Source: Deinococcus ruber (GTDB taxonomy: Bacteria > Deinococcota > Deinococci > Deinococcales > Deinococcaceae). From it: DNA of 64,000 nucleotides. The stretch spans positions 35,909 through 99,908 of the forward strand of contig NZ_BMQL01000016.1 of assembly GCF_014648095.1 (NCBI RefSeq), read 5' to 3'. The notes beneath the pieces were generated by a model. It had not been told where the DNA came from and searched no databases. It was given only the letters and a program-made list of their open reading frames with translations. Position 1 is the first letter of the stretch, and each line of letters opens with the position of its first letter. Shown one piece after another: positions 45,901-55,671 of the stretch. A program made the translations under genes and the position numbers.

Positions 45901-46839
45901 ATGGATTTCCTGCAAACCTACGGCTTCCTGATCGTGACCATGCTTCAGCAGGGGCTGCTGGGTCTGAGCCTGTATTTTCCCCTGATGGCGGGGCAACTGT
46001 CGCTCGCCAGCCCCGGGTTCTATGCACTGGGCGGCTATATCGCGGCCATCATGCTGACCAGCCCGGCGTTTGCTGGCTGGCGAGACGCGCTGGGCGGCTG
46101 GATTTTTCCACTCACCTGGGTGCTGGCGGCCCTCGCCTCGGCGCTGCTGGGCGTCATCGTGGGCGTGCCTGCGCTGCGGCTGCGCGGCATCTATCTGGCA
46201 CTCGCCACCATCGCCTTCGTGCAGATCTTGCAGGTGGTCAGCCTGAATCTGGACATCACCGGGGGCGCGGTGGGACTGTTCGGCATTCCGCAGGCGTTCG
46301 GCTTTGAAGACCGCTGGCAGTACATCTGGATTTTTCTGCCGCTCACGGTGCTGGTGCTGCTGTTTGCCCGCCAACTGGAGCGCTCGCGGGTAGGAAGGGC
46401 GCTGCGGGCTATCCGAGAAGACGAGCTGGCCGCCGATGCGGTGGGGATTTCTCCGACCCGCTACAAAGTGCTGGCCTTCGTGATCGGAGCGGCGCTGGCA
46501 GGCATCGTGGGAGCCATGAGCGCCCCCTTCCTGAACACCTGGAATGCCCGCCAGGGCACCTTCGACGCCTCTATCGCCTTCCTCGCCTATACCCTCATCG
46601 GGGGCAGCCGCAGCCTGTGGGGGCCGCTGCTGGGCGGAGCGCTGCTGTCCAGTCTGCCCGAACTGCTGCGCGGTCTGGCCGACTGGCGGCTGGTGATCAA
46701 CGGGCTGGTGCTGGTGGTCGCCAGTCTGTATCTGCCGCAGGGAATCGTGGGGGCGCTGTCGAAGCTGCGCCGACCTGTACCGCCCAAGCGCCCGCCTGTT
46801 GCACCCCCGCCCGCCCTGCCACTCGGAGACGCGCCGTGA
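45901..46839 (+). CDS. livM: Branched-chain amino-acid ABC permease (LivM type)
   Basis: 312 residues from ATG 45901, with AAGGAG just upstream. Membrane helices begin within the first 30 residues. The hallmark GQLSLASPGFYALGGY and the ATPase-contact loop RSRVGRALRAIREDELAADAVGI identify LivM. The C-terminus is a Pro-rich tail (RRPVPPKRPPVAPPP). The stop overlaps the livG start as GTGA. Confidence 0.92.
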   Translation: MDFLQTYGFLIVTMLQQGLLGLSLYFPLMAGQLSLASPGFYALGGYIAAIMLTSPAFAGWRDALGGWIFPLTWVLAALASALLGVIVGVPALRLRGIYLALATIAFVQILQVVSLNLDITGGAVGLFGIPQAFGFEDRWQYIWIFLPLTVLVLLFARQLERSRVGRALRAIREDELAADAVGISPTRYKVLAFVIGAALAGIVGAMSAPFLNTWNARQGTFDASIAFLAYTLIGGSRSLWGPLLGGALLSSLPELLRGLADWRLVINGLVLVVASLYLPQGIVGALSKLRRPVPPKRPPVAPPPALPLGDAP

Positions 46840-47597
46840 GCGCTCCGGTCTTGCAGATCAGGGGGCTGACCCGGCGCTTTGGAGGCCTGATCGCCGTCAA
46901 CAACGTCTCGTTCGAGGTGCAGGAAGGTGAAATCTTCGGACTGATCGGGCCAAACGGGGCGGGCAAGACCACACTCTTCAACCTGATGACCGGCCTGACA
47001 CCGCCCAGCAGCGGCACTCTGCTGTACCACGGCGCAGATATCACCGCGCAGCCGCCGCACACCATCGCAGAAAAAGGCATTGCGCGAACCTTCCAGAATA
47101 TCCGGCTGTTCAGGTCGCTCAGCGCTCTGGAAAACATCAAGATCGCCCGCCACGCCCGCACCCGCGCTGGCCTGCTGGCGGGCGTGTTTGGGCGTGACAG
47201 GGCCGAGGAACGCACGGTAGACGAGCGGGCCTGGGCGCTGCTCGATCTGGTGGGCCTGAGCAGCAAGGCCGGGCAGGAGGCGCAGAATTTCAGTTACGGC
47301 GATCAGCGGCGGCTGGAAATTGCGCGGGCGCTTGCCACCGACCCCCAGGTGCTGCTGCTCGACGAACCCGCCGCCGGAATGAATACCAGCGAAAAGGGCG
47401 AGCTGACGGCGTTTATTCGCCGCGTCCAGCAGGAATTTCGTCTGACGGTGCTGGTGATCGAACATCATGTGCCGCTGGTGATGAAGCTGTGTGACCGGGT
47501 GGCGGTGCTGAATTTCGGGGAGCTGATCGCGGTGGGCGACCCTGCCAGCGTGCAGCGTGATCCGAAGGTCATCGAAGCGTATCTGGGCGGTTCATGA
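46836..47597 (+). CDS. livG: Branched-chain amino-acid ABC ATPase (LivG type)
   Basis: 253 residues from GTG 46836, overlapping the livM stop. Walker A is GPNGAGKTT, the family Q-loop region is IARTFQNIRLF, a somewhat divergent signature NFSYGDQRRLEIARAL stands in for LSGGQ, and Walker B is VLLLDEPAAG. It hydrolyses ATP to drive uptake, paired with LivF. Confidence 0.94.
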   Translation: MSAPVLQIRGLTRRFGGLIAVNNVSFEVQEGEIFGLIGPNGAGKTTLFNLMTGLTPPSSGTLLYHGADITAQPPHTIAEKGIARTFQNIRLFRSLSALENIKIARHARTRAGLLAGVFGRDRAEERTVDERAWALLDLVGLSSKAGQEAQNFSYGDQRRLEIARALATDPQVLLLDEPAAGMNTSEKGELTAFIRRVQQEFRLTVLVIEHHVPLVMKLCDRVAVLNFGELIAVGDPASVQRDPKVIEAYLGGS

Positions 47598-47612
47598 CAT
47601 GGGAGAACGGTA

Positions 47613-48323
47613 ATGGCCCTGCTGGAACTGGACAATCTGAGTGTGAATTACGGCGCGGTTCAGGCGGTGCGCGACGTGTCGTTGACGGTCGAGGAAGGCG
47701 AAACCGTGACACTGATCGGGGCGAACGGAGCCGGGAAGACCACCACGCTGCGGGCGATCTCACGGATGGTGCGGGCCAGCGAGGGCCACGTGCGCTTTGC
47801 CGGGCGCGATTTGGCCCGCCTGCCCCCCGACGAGGCGGTGCGGCTGGGCATCGCGCAGAGTCCGGAAGGGCGGCAGGTGCTGGCGCGGCAGACGGTGGAA
47901 GACAATCTGTTGCTGGGCGCGTACACCCGCCGGAATGCCGCCGAAATCCGCGCCGACCTCGAACGGCAGTACCGGCGGTTTCCGCGCCTGCGGGAGCGCC
48001 GCACCCAGCTCGCGGGCACGCTGTCGGGCGGCGAACAGCAGATGCTCGCCATCGCCCGCGCCCTGATGAGCCGCCCGAAATTGCTGCTGCTCGACGAGCC
48101 GAGCCTGGGTCTGGCTCCGATCATCGTGCTGGAGATCTTCCGCATCATTCAGGAACTGAGTGGAGCGGGCGTGACCATGCTGCTGGTCGAGCAGAACGCC
48201 CGGCTCGCCATGCAGAACAGCCACCGGACGTATGTGATGGAGGCCGGGCAGATCATGTTCAGCGGGATGTCTGCCGAGATGGTCAACGACGAACGCGTCA
48301 TTCAGGCGTACCTGGGCGGATAA
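47613..48323 (+). CDS. livF: Branched-chain amino-acid ABC ATPase (LivF type)
   Basis: 236 residues. Walker A is GANGAGKTT, the signature is LSGGEQQMLAIARAL and Walker B is LLLLDEPSLGLAP; the segment GIAQSPEGRQVLARQTVEDNL is typical of LivF. It completes the transporter. It begins 15 bases after livG and is the last gene of the operon; the amylase gene downstream has its own leader. Confidence 0.94.
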   Translation: MALLELDNLSVNYGAVQAVRDVSLTVEEGETVTLIGANGAGKTTTLRAISRMVRASEGHVRFAGRDLARLPPDEAVRLGIAQSPEGRQVLARQTVEDNLLLGAYTRRNAAEIRADLERQYRRFPRLRERRTQLAGTLSGGEQQMLAIARALMSRPKLLLLDEPSLGLAPIIVLEIFRIIQELSGAGVTMLLVEQNARLAMQNSHRTYVMEAGQIMFSGMSAEMVNDERVIQAYLGG

Positions 48324-48414
48324 AGAACGGTGCATCAATCATCTCTTCATCTGCTTCGTTGCTATCGCAAATCCCTTTGACAATCTGCTCATCTTCGGCT
48401 GAAATAAGAGCACA

Positions 48415-51400
48415 ATGAAACGCTTCCAAATCGCTGGGCGCTTAGGCGCCGTGGCTGTCCTGTCGCTGTCGCTGGCTTCTTGCAATCTCTACGCGCAGCC
48501 GACGCCGACAGCCCGTACATGGCAAGACGAAACCATCTATTTTGCTTTGACTGACCGCTTTGCCAATGGCGACCCCAGCAACGACAATGGGGCCAACCGT
48601 GACGCGGGCGACCGGGCCGATAAAACCAATCCGCTCGGCTGGCACGGCGGCGACTGGAAGGGCATCCAGCAGAAGATCGAGAGCGGCTATTTCAAGAATC
48701 TGGGCTTCACAGCCCTCTGGATCAGCCCGGTGGTGCTTCAGGTGCCGAGTATTCCGGTGGCCGACGGCCCCAACCAGGGCAAGCAGTTCGCCGGATATCA
48801 CGGGTACTGGGCCGACGATTTCTTCAGAACCGATCCGCACTTCGGCTCTCAGGCCGACCTGAAAGCCCTGGTGGACAGCGCCCACAAGAACGGTCTGAAA
48901 GTCATTCAGGATGTGGTGGTCAATCACGCCGGCTACGGTTCCGCTCTCACCACGCTGCATCCCGACTGGTTCCACACCCAGGCCGACTGCGCCGCCAGCA
49001 CCAACACCGATCAGGACTGCGCTCTGGCGGGTCTGCCCGATTTCAAGCAGAACGTGCCCGCCGTGACCACGTACCTGAACGACTTCGTGAGCTACTGGCA
49101 GAAGAACGTGGGCATCGACGGACTGCGAATCGACACCATGAAGCACGTGACCGACGACTACTGGCGGCAGTTCTTCGCGGCGGGCGGTGCGGGCGATCCC
49201 AGCAAGCTGTGGTCGGTGGGCGAGGTCTTCAACGGCGATCCGGCCTTCGTGGCGCGGTACATGGATCAACTGGGTGCGCCGAGCGTCTTCGATTTCCCGC
49301 TGTATTTCGCCATCAAAGACAACCTGTCGAGTGCGTCTGGCAGTCTCGATGCGCTGGCCGACACGCTGGCCCGCGACAGCGCCTACAAAGACCCGTCGCG
49401 CCTGACCACCTTCGTCGATAACCACGACGTGCCGCGCTTCGTGTCGGAAGTGCAGAGCCGGGGTGGAAGCGCCGCCGAAGCCGCCCAGCGCCTCGATCTG
49501 GCCCTCAGCCTGATGTACGCGTCTCGCGGCACGCCCAGCGTGTACCAGGGCACCGAGATCGCACAAGCGGGCAAGGGCGATCCTTATAACTACGTGCTGG
49601 GCGAGGGAAACCGCGAGGATATGAACTTTGCGGCAGTGGACAGCAGCCCGACTGCCGCCCGTCTGAAGGCGCTGTCGGCGGCCCGCGCCGCGTCGCCCGC
49701 GCTGCGCCACGGCACTCAGCAGGAACTGTGGCGGCCCAACGGCGGCGCACCGATCTATGCCTTCCGGCGCGTGCTGGCGAATGAAAAGCCGGTGGTGGCG
49801 GTCATGAACAACGGCGCGAGCGACCTCGATCTCAGCACCCTTCCTGGCGGCGGCATTCCGCTGCTCGGCACCTTTGGCACGGGCGCACTCACCGAGCTGA
49901 CCGGGCGTGCGGTGCTCACCGTTTCCGGCGGCAAGCTGGTCGGCACCGTTCCGGCCCGCACCCTGCTGCTGCTGAGCGGCACGGCAGGCAGCGGATCGGG
50001 TACCACCATCAACCCGGCCCTACCCGACGTGAGCGCCCTGAGCGCCACACCCGGCGACGGCGCGGTGGGCCTGAGCTGGACGCCCGGCACCAGCAGCGAT
50101 GTGAGCGGCTACCGCGTGTACCAGACGGCGGCGGGCAGCACCGAACGCCTGCTAAACTTCGCGCCGCTGCCCGCCAGCGCAACCGGCTACGTGGCACGCG
50201 GCCTGACCAACGGGACGGCGTACACCTTCCGGGTGGTGGCTGTCGACAGTCAGGGCCGCGAATCGAAGGGTGTGACTGCCAGCGCCACGCCCAGCGACAA
50301 AAAAACTGTCAAGGTCACGTTCACCGTCGATGCCCGCAATCAGGGCAACGGGGCCATCGAGCTGCGGCGTTTCGACACCGGCAGTCAGGTCGTGTACCCG
50401 ATGACTCAGGACGCACGCGGCATCTGGAAGACCAGCATCGATCTGCCGCTGTACCGCGAGATCAAGTTCAAGTTCGGCAACAGTGCCAGCGGCGCGAAGA
50501 ACAGCGGCTACGAGGCCCCGAATCAGTCTGACCGTGCCCTCACCGTCACGCCCGGCGCTTCGTATTCCGGCACTTACGACTACATCAGCAAGGCGGTGCC
50601 GACCACCACCATCGAGGGCCGCGTGACCGGGGCAGGAGCGCCAGTCGCGGGCGCACTCGTCAGCGGCAACGACCCGGATTTCGATTACGCACTCACCTTC
50701 GCAGACGGCACGTACACGGCCTTTGCCAGCGGTGCCCAGACGCTGAAGGCCAGCGCCGCCGGATTTGTAACCAGCAGCGCTCAGGCCGTCACTGCGCCCG
50801 CCAGCGGCGTCAATTTCGATCTGGCCCGCGACCTGCGAACCAAATACACCATCGACGGCGATCTGAGTGACTGGACTGCGCCGAAGGTCAAGCTGAGCAG
50901 CCCGGCAGAGGGTGTTTTCGGCCCCGATAACAACTGGCTCACGCTTCAGGCCGACAGCGACGACACCTATCTGTATCTGGCCTACACCTACCGCGTGTCG
51001 GGCAACAGCGCCATTCTGTACCTCGACACGGCGGCGGGCGGCGCCCTCAAGGCCGACGGCTTCAACGCCTGGGCGCGGGCTGCCGATCTCGCGGGCGGGG
51101 CCGACTACTTCCTAGCACGCTACGAAAATCAGGCCGCGCAGCTTCGCCATATCGACAGCGACACAGCCACCACCGAGCTGAACGCCGCCGATTATCAGCA
51201 GGCCAGCCAGGGCACGCTGCCCGCTCAGAGCTTCGAGGTGGCGATCCCCTGGACGAAACTGGGCTTCAGCGGCAAGCCCACCACGCCGATCAAGCTGTTC
51301 GGGGGCATCTTCGGCGGCGACAACTACGGCGCGGGCGACATCGTGCCCGATGCGGGCAGCACGCCTGCCGGGGCCAACACCATCGGCACCGACGCCCAGA

Positions 51401-51444
51401 AGCGCCGCGCCACCTTCACCGAGGGTCTGACGCTGAACCCCTGA
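48415..51444 (+). CDS. Lipoprotein alpha-amylase, GH13, multi-domain
   Basis: 1009 residues. A lipoprotein signal (VLSLSLASC, lipidated Cys23) anchors it outside the membrane. The GH13 barrel covers about 35-450: GLRID nucleophile Asp240, SVGE acid/base Glu270 and FVDNHD Asp338. A C-terminal beta domain follows, then a fibronectin type III domain at about 535-627, a CBM20/48-like starch-binding segment at about 630-725, a carboxypeptidase-regulatory-like beta sandwich at about 730-800, and a DOMON/glucodextranase-type C-terminal domain from about 810. It would hydrolyse starch or related alpha-glucans at the cell surface. No sugar transporter is adjacent. Confidence 0.92.
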   Translation: MKRFQIAGRLGAVAVLSLSLASCNLYAQPTPTARTWQDETIYFALTDRFANGDPSNDNGANRDAGDRADKTNPLGWHGGDWKGIQQKIESGYFKNLGFTALWISPVVLQVPSIPVADGPNQGKQFAGYHGYWADDFFRTDPHFGSQADLKALVDSAHKNGLKVIQDVVVNHAGYGSALTTLHPDWFHTQADCAASTNTDQDCALAGLPDFKQNVPAVTTYLNDFVSYWQKNVGIDGLRIDTMKHVTDDYWRQFFAAGGAGDPSKLWSVGEVFNGDPAFVARYMDQLGAPSVFDFPLYFAIKDNLSSASGSLDALADTLARDSAYKDPSRLTTFVDNHDVPRFVSEVQSRGGSAAEAAQRLDLALSLMYASRGTPSVYQGTEIAQAGKGDPYNYVLGEGNREDMNFAAVDSSPTAARLKALSAARAASPALRHGTQQELWRPNGGAPIYAFRRVLANEKPVVAVMNNGASDLDLSTLPGGGIPLLGTFGTGALTELTGRAVLTVSGGKLVGTVPARTLLLLSGTAGSGSGTTINPALPDVSALSATPGDGAVGLSWTPGTSSDVSGYRVYQTAAGSTERLLNFAPLPASATGYVARGLTNGTAYTFRVVAVDSQGRESKGVTASATPSDKKTVKVTFTVDARNQGNGAIELRRFDTGSQVVYPMTQDARGIWKTSIDLPLYREIKFKFGNSASGAKNSGYEAPNQSDRALTVTPGASYSGTYDYISKAVPTTTIEGRVTGAGAPVAGALVSGNDPDFDYALTFADGTYTAFASGAQTLKASAAGFVTSSAQAVTAPASGVNFDLARDLRTKYTIDGDLSDWTAPKVKLSSPAEGVFGPDNNWLTLQADSDDTYLYLAYTYRVSGNSAILYLDTAAGGALKADGFNAWARAADLAGGADYFLARYENQAAQLRHIDSDTATTELNAADYQQASQGTLPAQSFEVAIPWTKLGFSGKPTTPIKLFGGIFGGDNYGAGDIVPDAGSTPAGANTIGTDAQKRRATFTEGLTLNP

Positions 51445-51480
51445 GGAACGCAGCCCTGAACCAGTAACTTCACAACATCA

Positions 51481-51513
51481 GGAGAGGTCAACCGTGAACC
51501 GGGCGACCTCTCC
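51481..51513. terminator. Possible terminator hairpin after the amylase
   Basis: GGAGAGGTC (51481-51489) and GACCTCTCC (51505-51513) form a 9-base perfect stem between two convergent genes. No U-tract follows on either strand, so termination efficiency is uncertain. Confidence 0.5.
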
Positions 51514-51549
51514 GCGTGGTTGTACCCGAACAGCTCGGCAGCGCGGTGC

Positions 51550-52269
51550 TCAGGCGGGCTGTGAGTGTTCGCCGTGTACGGCCAGCGCGGTTTCCAGTCG
51601 CAGCGTAGCCGGATGCCTGCGCTGCGCCGCGCCGATGTCCAGTTGCTCTTCCAGATCGCGCAGATGTTCGTCCAGCAGGGCGGCGGCCTGATCGGCGTCC
51701 TGTGCTTCCACTGCCCGCAGCAGCTCGCTGTGATCGTGATTGGGGCAGGCGGGCGCGTCGGGCACGGCGTACAGCATCAGCGCCAGCGAACTGCGGGCGA
51801 TCAGCTCGCGCAGAAAGCCCAGCAGCAGCCGGTTGGCATCTGCGCCCGCAAGCGTCAGATGAAACTCGCCCGACAGCCGGATTGAAGCCGAGCGGTCACG
51901 GCGGCTCAGGGCGCGGGCTTCCTCGGCCAGATTCTGCCGCAGCCGCAGCCCGTCGGCAGGCGTCCAGTGGGTGCAGGCGTCGCGCACCAGCTGAGCTTCG
52001 ATCACCCGGCGGGCCTGAAAAATCTCGGCCACCTCGCTCGGCCCTGGCTGCCAGACCCGCGCCCCCACGTTCGGCACGAGTTCCAGATAGCCCGCCTCGC
52101 TCAGCCGCAGCAGCACCCGGCGCATTCGCTCACGGCTGACACCGTAGAGCGCCGAGAGCCGCTGCTCGGGCAGGCGCATGCCCGGTGGCAGCCGCTGCTC
52201 GACCATCGCCAGCACGACCTGTTCGTAAATCTGCTGTTCCTGTGTACCTGATTCTGGAAGTGGGGCCAT
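51550..52269 (-). CDS. GntR-family regulator, FCD/FadR type
   Basis: 239 residues. A winged helix at about 12-75 (IYEQVVLAMVEQRLPPGMRLPEQRLSALYGVSRERMRRVL) is followed by an FCD ligand-binding domain with the metal-binding pattern Asp, His and His (GEFHLTL, NHDHSELL). Such regulators often control acid, purine or hydantoin catabolism. It is divergent from the NCS1 permease-allantoinase genes, and a perfect 12-base palindrome in their promoter is a likely binding site. Confidence 0.88.
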   Translation of the reverse strand: MAPLPESGTQEQQIYEQVVLAMVEQRLPPGMRLPEQRLSALYGVSRERMRRVLLRLSEAGYLELVPNVGARVWQPGPSEVAEIFQARRVIEAQLVRDACTHWTPADGLRLRQNLAEEARALSRRDRSASIRLSGEFHLTLAGADANRLLLGFLRELIARSSLALMLYAVPDAPACPNHDHSELLRAVEAQDADQAAALLDEHLRDLEEQLDIGAAQRRHPATLRLETALAVHGEHSQPA

Positions 52270-52280
52270 GAAGTGCTGTC

Positions 52281-52291
52281 ATTGTGCCACA
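52281..52291. promoter_or_regulatory. Second, imperfect operator-like site before the FCD regulator
   Basis: ATTGTGCCACA resembles the perfect palindrome at 52433-52444 with one extra base. It lies within 25 bases of the regulator start, so it could mediate autoregulation. Confidence 0.35.
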
Positions 52292-52427
52292 CCATTTCTG
52301 ACAGGCGCATTTTCTGAAACTATAGACATGCTTATACGACTTGCTGTTATTTCGTGATGGGTTCAAGTTATACCCCACCTGTCTTGCAAAACGTAACAAA
52401 TTTTCTGGACAAATTGCATAACCTAGC

Positions 52428-52456
52428 TTGACATTGTGCACAATCGCTGCCACGAT
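52428..52456 (+). promoter_or_regulatory. Promoter and operator of the permease-allantoinase unit
   Basis: TTGACA (52428-52433), a 17-base spacer and CACGAT (52451-52456) form a promoter with a perfect -35. The palindrome ATTGTGCACAAT (52433-52444) lies inside the spacer and is well placed for a repressor. The upstream 52300-52430 stretch is A/T-rich. Confidence 0.65.
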
Positions 52457-52522
52457 GGTGAGGCAGATGACGTTCGGCTATGGGGGTAAGCGGCTCCCGC
52501 GTCTCGTGCAGGAGGGAACACC

Positions 52523-54001
52523 ATGTCACACGAAGCAGGAGCCACCACCTTCGTTCGTTCGCCGGAGTACAGCGAGCGCCTGTACAACGAAGACCTCGCG
52601 CCGCTGCGCCCGCAGACCTGGAGCAGTTACAACATCTTCGCGTTCTGGATGAGCGACGTTCACAGCGTCGGCGGCTACGTGTTCGCCGGAAGCCTGTTCG
52701 CGCTGGGCCTGAACGCCTGGCAGGTGCTGATTGCGTTGCTGCTGGGCATCGGGCTGGTCAATGTGTTCGCCAACCTGATCGCGCGGCCCAGCCAGCAGGC
52801 CGGAGTGCCGTACCCGGTCATCTGCCGCATGACCTTCGGCGTGTTCGGGGCCAACATCCCCGCCATCATCCGGGGCCTGATCGCGGTGGCGTGGTACGGC
52901 ATTCAGACGTACCTGGCATCTGCGGCCTTCACGGTGGTGCTGCTGCGCTTCTTCCCCGGTCTGAAATCGCTGAACGACACGCACTTCCTGGGCCTGTCGC
53001 TGCTCGGCTGGACGGGCTTCATGGTGATGTGGGTGCTTCAGGCGCTGGTGTTCTGGTTCGGCATGAACGCCATCCGGCGCTTCATCGATTTCGCCGGGCC
53101 TGCCGTGTACGTCGTCATGATCGCGCTCGCCGTCTGGATGGTTTCCCGCGTCGGCTGGAGCCACATCAATTTCAACCTTGCCGATGTCAAATTCAGCGGC
53201 AGCGCGGCCATCTTTCCCTTCGTCACCGCTGTGGCACTGGTGGTGTCGTACTTCAGCGGCCCGATGCTGAACTTCGGCGATTTCTCGCGCTACGGAAAGA
53301 CCTTTGGCGCGGTCAAACAGGGCAACTTCTGGGGCCTGCCCGTCAATTTCCTGGTATTTTCCATCCTCACGGTTATCACGACTTCGGCCACGCTACCGCT
53401 GTTCCACGAAGTCATCACCGACCCGATTGCGATGGTGTCGCGCATCGACAACACCACCGCCGTGGTGCTGGGCGCACTCACCTTCATGCTGGCGACCATC
53501 GGCATCAACATCGTCGCCAACTTCGTTTCACCCGCCTTCGACTTCTCGAACGTCGCGCCGAACCGTATCAGCTGGCGCACCGGGGGCTTTATCGCGGCGG
53601 TGGCAGCCATCTTCATCACGCCCTGGAATCTGTACAACTCGCCCGCCGTGATCCACTTCACCCTCGACACGCTGGCGTCGTTCATCGGGCCACTGTTCGG
53701 CATCATCCTGCTCGATTTCTATCTGGTCAAGCGTGGTCAGATCCACCTCGACTCGCTGTACATCGCCAATGCCGACAGCCGCTACTGGTATCAGAACGGC
53801 GTGAACCGGGCGGCAGTCTGGGCGCTGGTCCCCGCCGTTCTGGTCGGTCTCGCCATCACCTTTCTTCCCGGCCTCTCCGGTCTCGCCAACTTCGCGTGGT
53901 TCATCGGTGTGACGCTGGGCGCGGTGTTCTACTACTTCACCTCGGCAGCGGAACGCGCCAGCAGCGTGCAGGTGGGTGTGCAGCCGATCATCGGCGACTG
54001 A
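52523..54001 (+). CDS. NCS1-family nucleobase/allantoin permease
   Basis: 492 residues from ATG 52523, with GGAGGG upstream. NCS1 landmarks are LYNEDLAPLRPQTWSSYNIFAFWMSDVHSVGGY at the N-terminus, GVPYPVICRMTFGVFGANIPAIIRG and about twelve membrane helices. The family takes up uracil, cytosine, hydantoin or allantoin with cations. Allantoinase follows 158 bases downstream, so allantoin or a related ureide is the likely substrate. Confidence 0.92.
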   Translation: MSHEAGATTFVRSPEYSERLYNEDLAPLRPQTWSSYNIFAFWMSDVHSVGGYVFAGSLFALGLNAWQVLIALLLGIGLVNVFANLIARPSQQAGVPYPVICRMTFGVFGANIPAIIRGLIAVAWYGIQTYLASAAFTVVLLRFFPGLKSLNDTHFLGLSLLGWTGFMVMWVLQALVFWFGMNAIRRFIDFAGPAVYVVMIALAVWMVSRVGWSHINFNLADVKFSGSAAIFPFVTAVALVVSYFSGPMLNFGDFSRYGKTFGAVKQGNFWGLPVNFLVFSILTVITTSATLPLFHEVITDPIAMVSRIDNTTAVVLGALTFMLATIGINIVANFVSPAFDFSNVAPNRISWRTGGFIAAVAAIFITPWNLYNSPAVIHFTLDTLASFIGPLFGIILLDFYLVKRGQIHLDSLYIANADSRYWYQNGVNRAAVWALVPAVLVGLAITFLPGLSGLANFAWFIGVTLGAVFYYFTSAAERASSVQVGVQPIIGD

Positions 54002-54159
54002 CGGGGCGCTGGTAAGGTCAGTGCCTGCCTGACACCCTGACGCTCGCCAGTGTTCTGAGCGGATCACCCACAGTCCCGTTATCCAGCATCACGTCCCCGG
54101 CTCAGCCCTTCCCGGCTGGGCCGCTGTTCATCCGGCCATTTTTCTCTCTGAGGTACACT

Positions 54160-55602
54160 ATGACCATTCCCGTGCCTGCCCTTCCCGCCGTCTCTGCCGC
54201 CACACTGACCACCCTCGATCTGCTGGTTACGGGCGCGGAGGTGGTCACGCCGGGCCAACTCCTGCGGGCAAATCTGGGCGTGCTGGATGGGCGGGTGGCG
54301 TTTCTGGGCCGCGAACTTCCGGCGGCGCGAACAGTGCTGGATGCCAGCGGGCTGAGCGTGCTGCCGGGCGGCGTCGATCTGCACGTGCATTTCAGCGAGC
54401 CGGGGCGCACCCACTGGGAAGGTTGGGCCTGTGGCAGCCGTGCGGCGGCATCGGGCGGCGTCACCACGGTGGTCGATATGCCGCTGAATGCCATACCTGC
54501 CACCACCGACTCGGCAGCCTTCGCGCTGAAACGGCAGGCGGGCGAGTCGCAGTCGCTGGTTGATTTTGCGCTGTGGGGCGGGCTGGTCGAGAACAATCTG
54601 GCCGACCTGGACGGGCTGTGGACGGCGGGCGCGGTGGGCTTCAAAGCGTTTATGCTCGATACCCACGACCCCACCTTTCCGCACGCCCCAGACGGACTGC
54701 TGCTCGACGGCATGCGCTCGATTGCGCGGCTGGGCGGCACGCTGGCGGTGCATGCCGAACACACCGCGCTGATCGAGTACCGCCAGCGGCGCTTGCAGGC
54801 AGCGGGCAGGCAGGACCCACAGGCGTGGCTGGAAGCGCACGATCCTCTTCAGGAGCGGGAAGCCATCCGGCGTGCGCTGCTGTACGCCGCTGAAACCGGA
54901 TGTGCGCTGCACGTCGTTCACGTCAGCATCCCCGAGGGCGTGGCCGATATCGTGGCGGCGCGGCAGGCGGGGCAGCGCGTCACCCTCGAGGTCTGCGCCC
55001 ACCACCTGCTGCTGAGCGATCAGGACTTTGTTCGGCAGGGGATGGAAGCCAAGTGTGCGCCCCCGCTGCGTGACCGCGCCCGCATCGAGGCGCTGTGGGA
55101 GTGGGTGGCGTCGGGCGAGGTGGACGCGCTGACCTCCGACCATTCGCCGTGCCCCGCCCCCGATAAGGGGGGAACTGACGTGTGGAGCGCCTGGGGCGGC
55201 ATCACCGGCGTACAGAGCCTGTTGCCTGCTGTGCTGAGCGAAGGGCTGCGGCGCGGGCTGCCTCTGCCGCTGCTGTGCCGTCTGCTCAGCGAAACTCCGG
55301 CGCGGCTGGCGGGTCTGGAGGGGCGCAAAGGCACGCTGCAACTGGGGGCCGACGCCGATTTTGTGCTGCTGCGCCAGAATGCCCCCTGGACGCTGGAGCA
55401 GCGGCATCTGCACTCGCGCTGGCCGCATTCGGCGTGGGTCGGGCACGAGTTCGGCGTGCAACTTCAGGCGGTGTATCTGCGCGGGCAACAGGTCGCCGTG
55501 CAGCAGGAACCGGGCCAGATGCAAGTGTCTGCCCAACCGTCCGGGCGCTGGCTGCGGCGATCCGGCGTGCTGCTGCCTGCTGTTCCCGAACGCCGACCTT
55601 AA
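54160..55602 (+). CDS. allB: Allantoinase
   Basis: 480 residues from ATG 54160, with GAGG upstream. The cyclic amidohydrolase metal site begins GGVDLHVHFSEPGRTHWEGW (His75, His77), a bridging Lys162 sits in FKAFML, and HAEH, HVVHVS and SDHSPCPAPDK complete it. The last motif is characteristic of allantoinase rather than dihydropyrimidinase. It opens allantoin to allantoate. The first about 15 residues are an unusual Ala/Pro extension. With the NCS1 permease it forms an allantoin-use unit. Confidence 0.92.
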   Translation: MTIPVPALPAVSAATLTTLDLLVTGAEVVTPGQLLRANLGVLDGRVAFLGRELPAARTVLDASGLSVLPGGVDLHVHFSEPGRTHWEGWACGSRAAASGGVTTVVDMPLNAIPATTDSAAFALKRQAGESQSLVDFALWGGLVENNLADLDGLWTAGAVGFKAFMLDTHDPTFPHAPDGLLLDGMRSIARLGGTLAVHAEHTALIEYRQRRLQAAGRQDPQAWLEAHDPLQEREAIRRALLYAAETGCALHVVHVSIPEGVADIVAARQAGQRVTLEVCAHHLLLSDQDFVRQGMEAKCAPPLRDRARIEALWEWVASGEVDALTSDHSPCPAPDKGGTDVWSAWGGITGVQSLLPAVLSEGLRRGLPLPLLCRLLSETPARLAGLEGRKGTLQLGADADFVLLRQNAPWTLEQRHLHSRWPHSAWVGHEFGVQLQAVYLRGQQVAVQQEPGQMQVSAQPSGRWLRRSGVLLPAVPERRP

Positions 55603-55671
55603 CACAGTGCGGGTATTCCGCACGCCCTGCTCCTCAGAAGCGGCTCGCCGGATTACAGTGGACGTACCACC

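Noticed and set aside
47594..48418. 274-codon ORF overlapping livF in another frame and ending over the amylase start (ATGA)
   Set aside because: livF has all ABC ATPase motifs in its own frame. The overlap with the amylase ATG has no start codon near enough to act as a short leader, so I did not count it with the leader ORFs.
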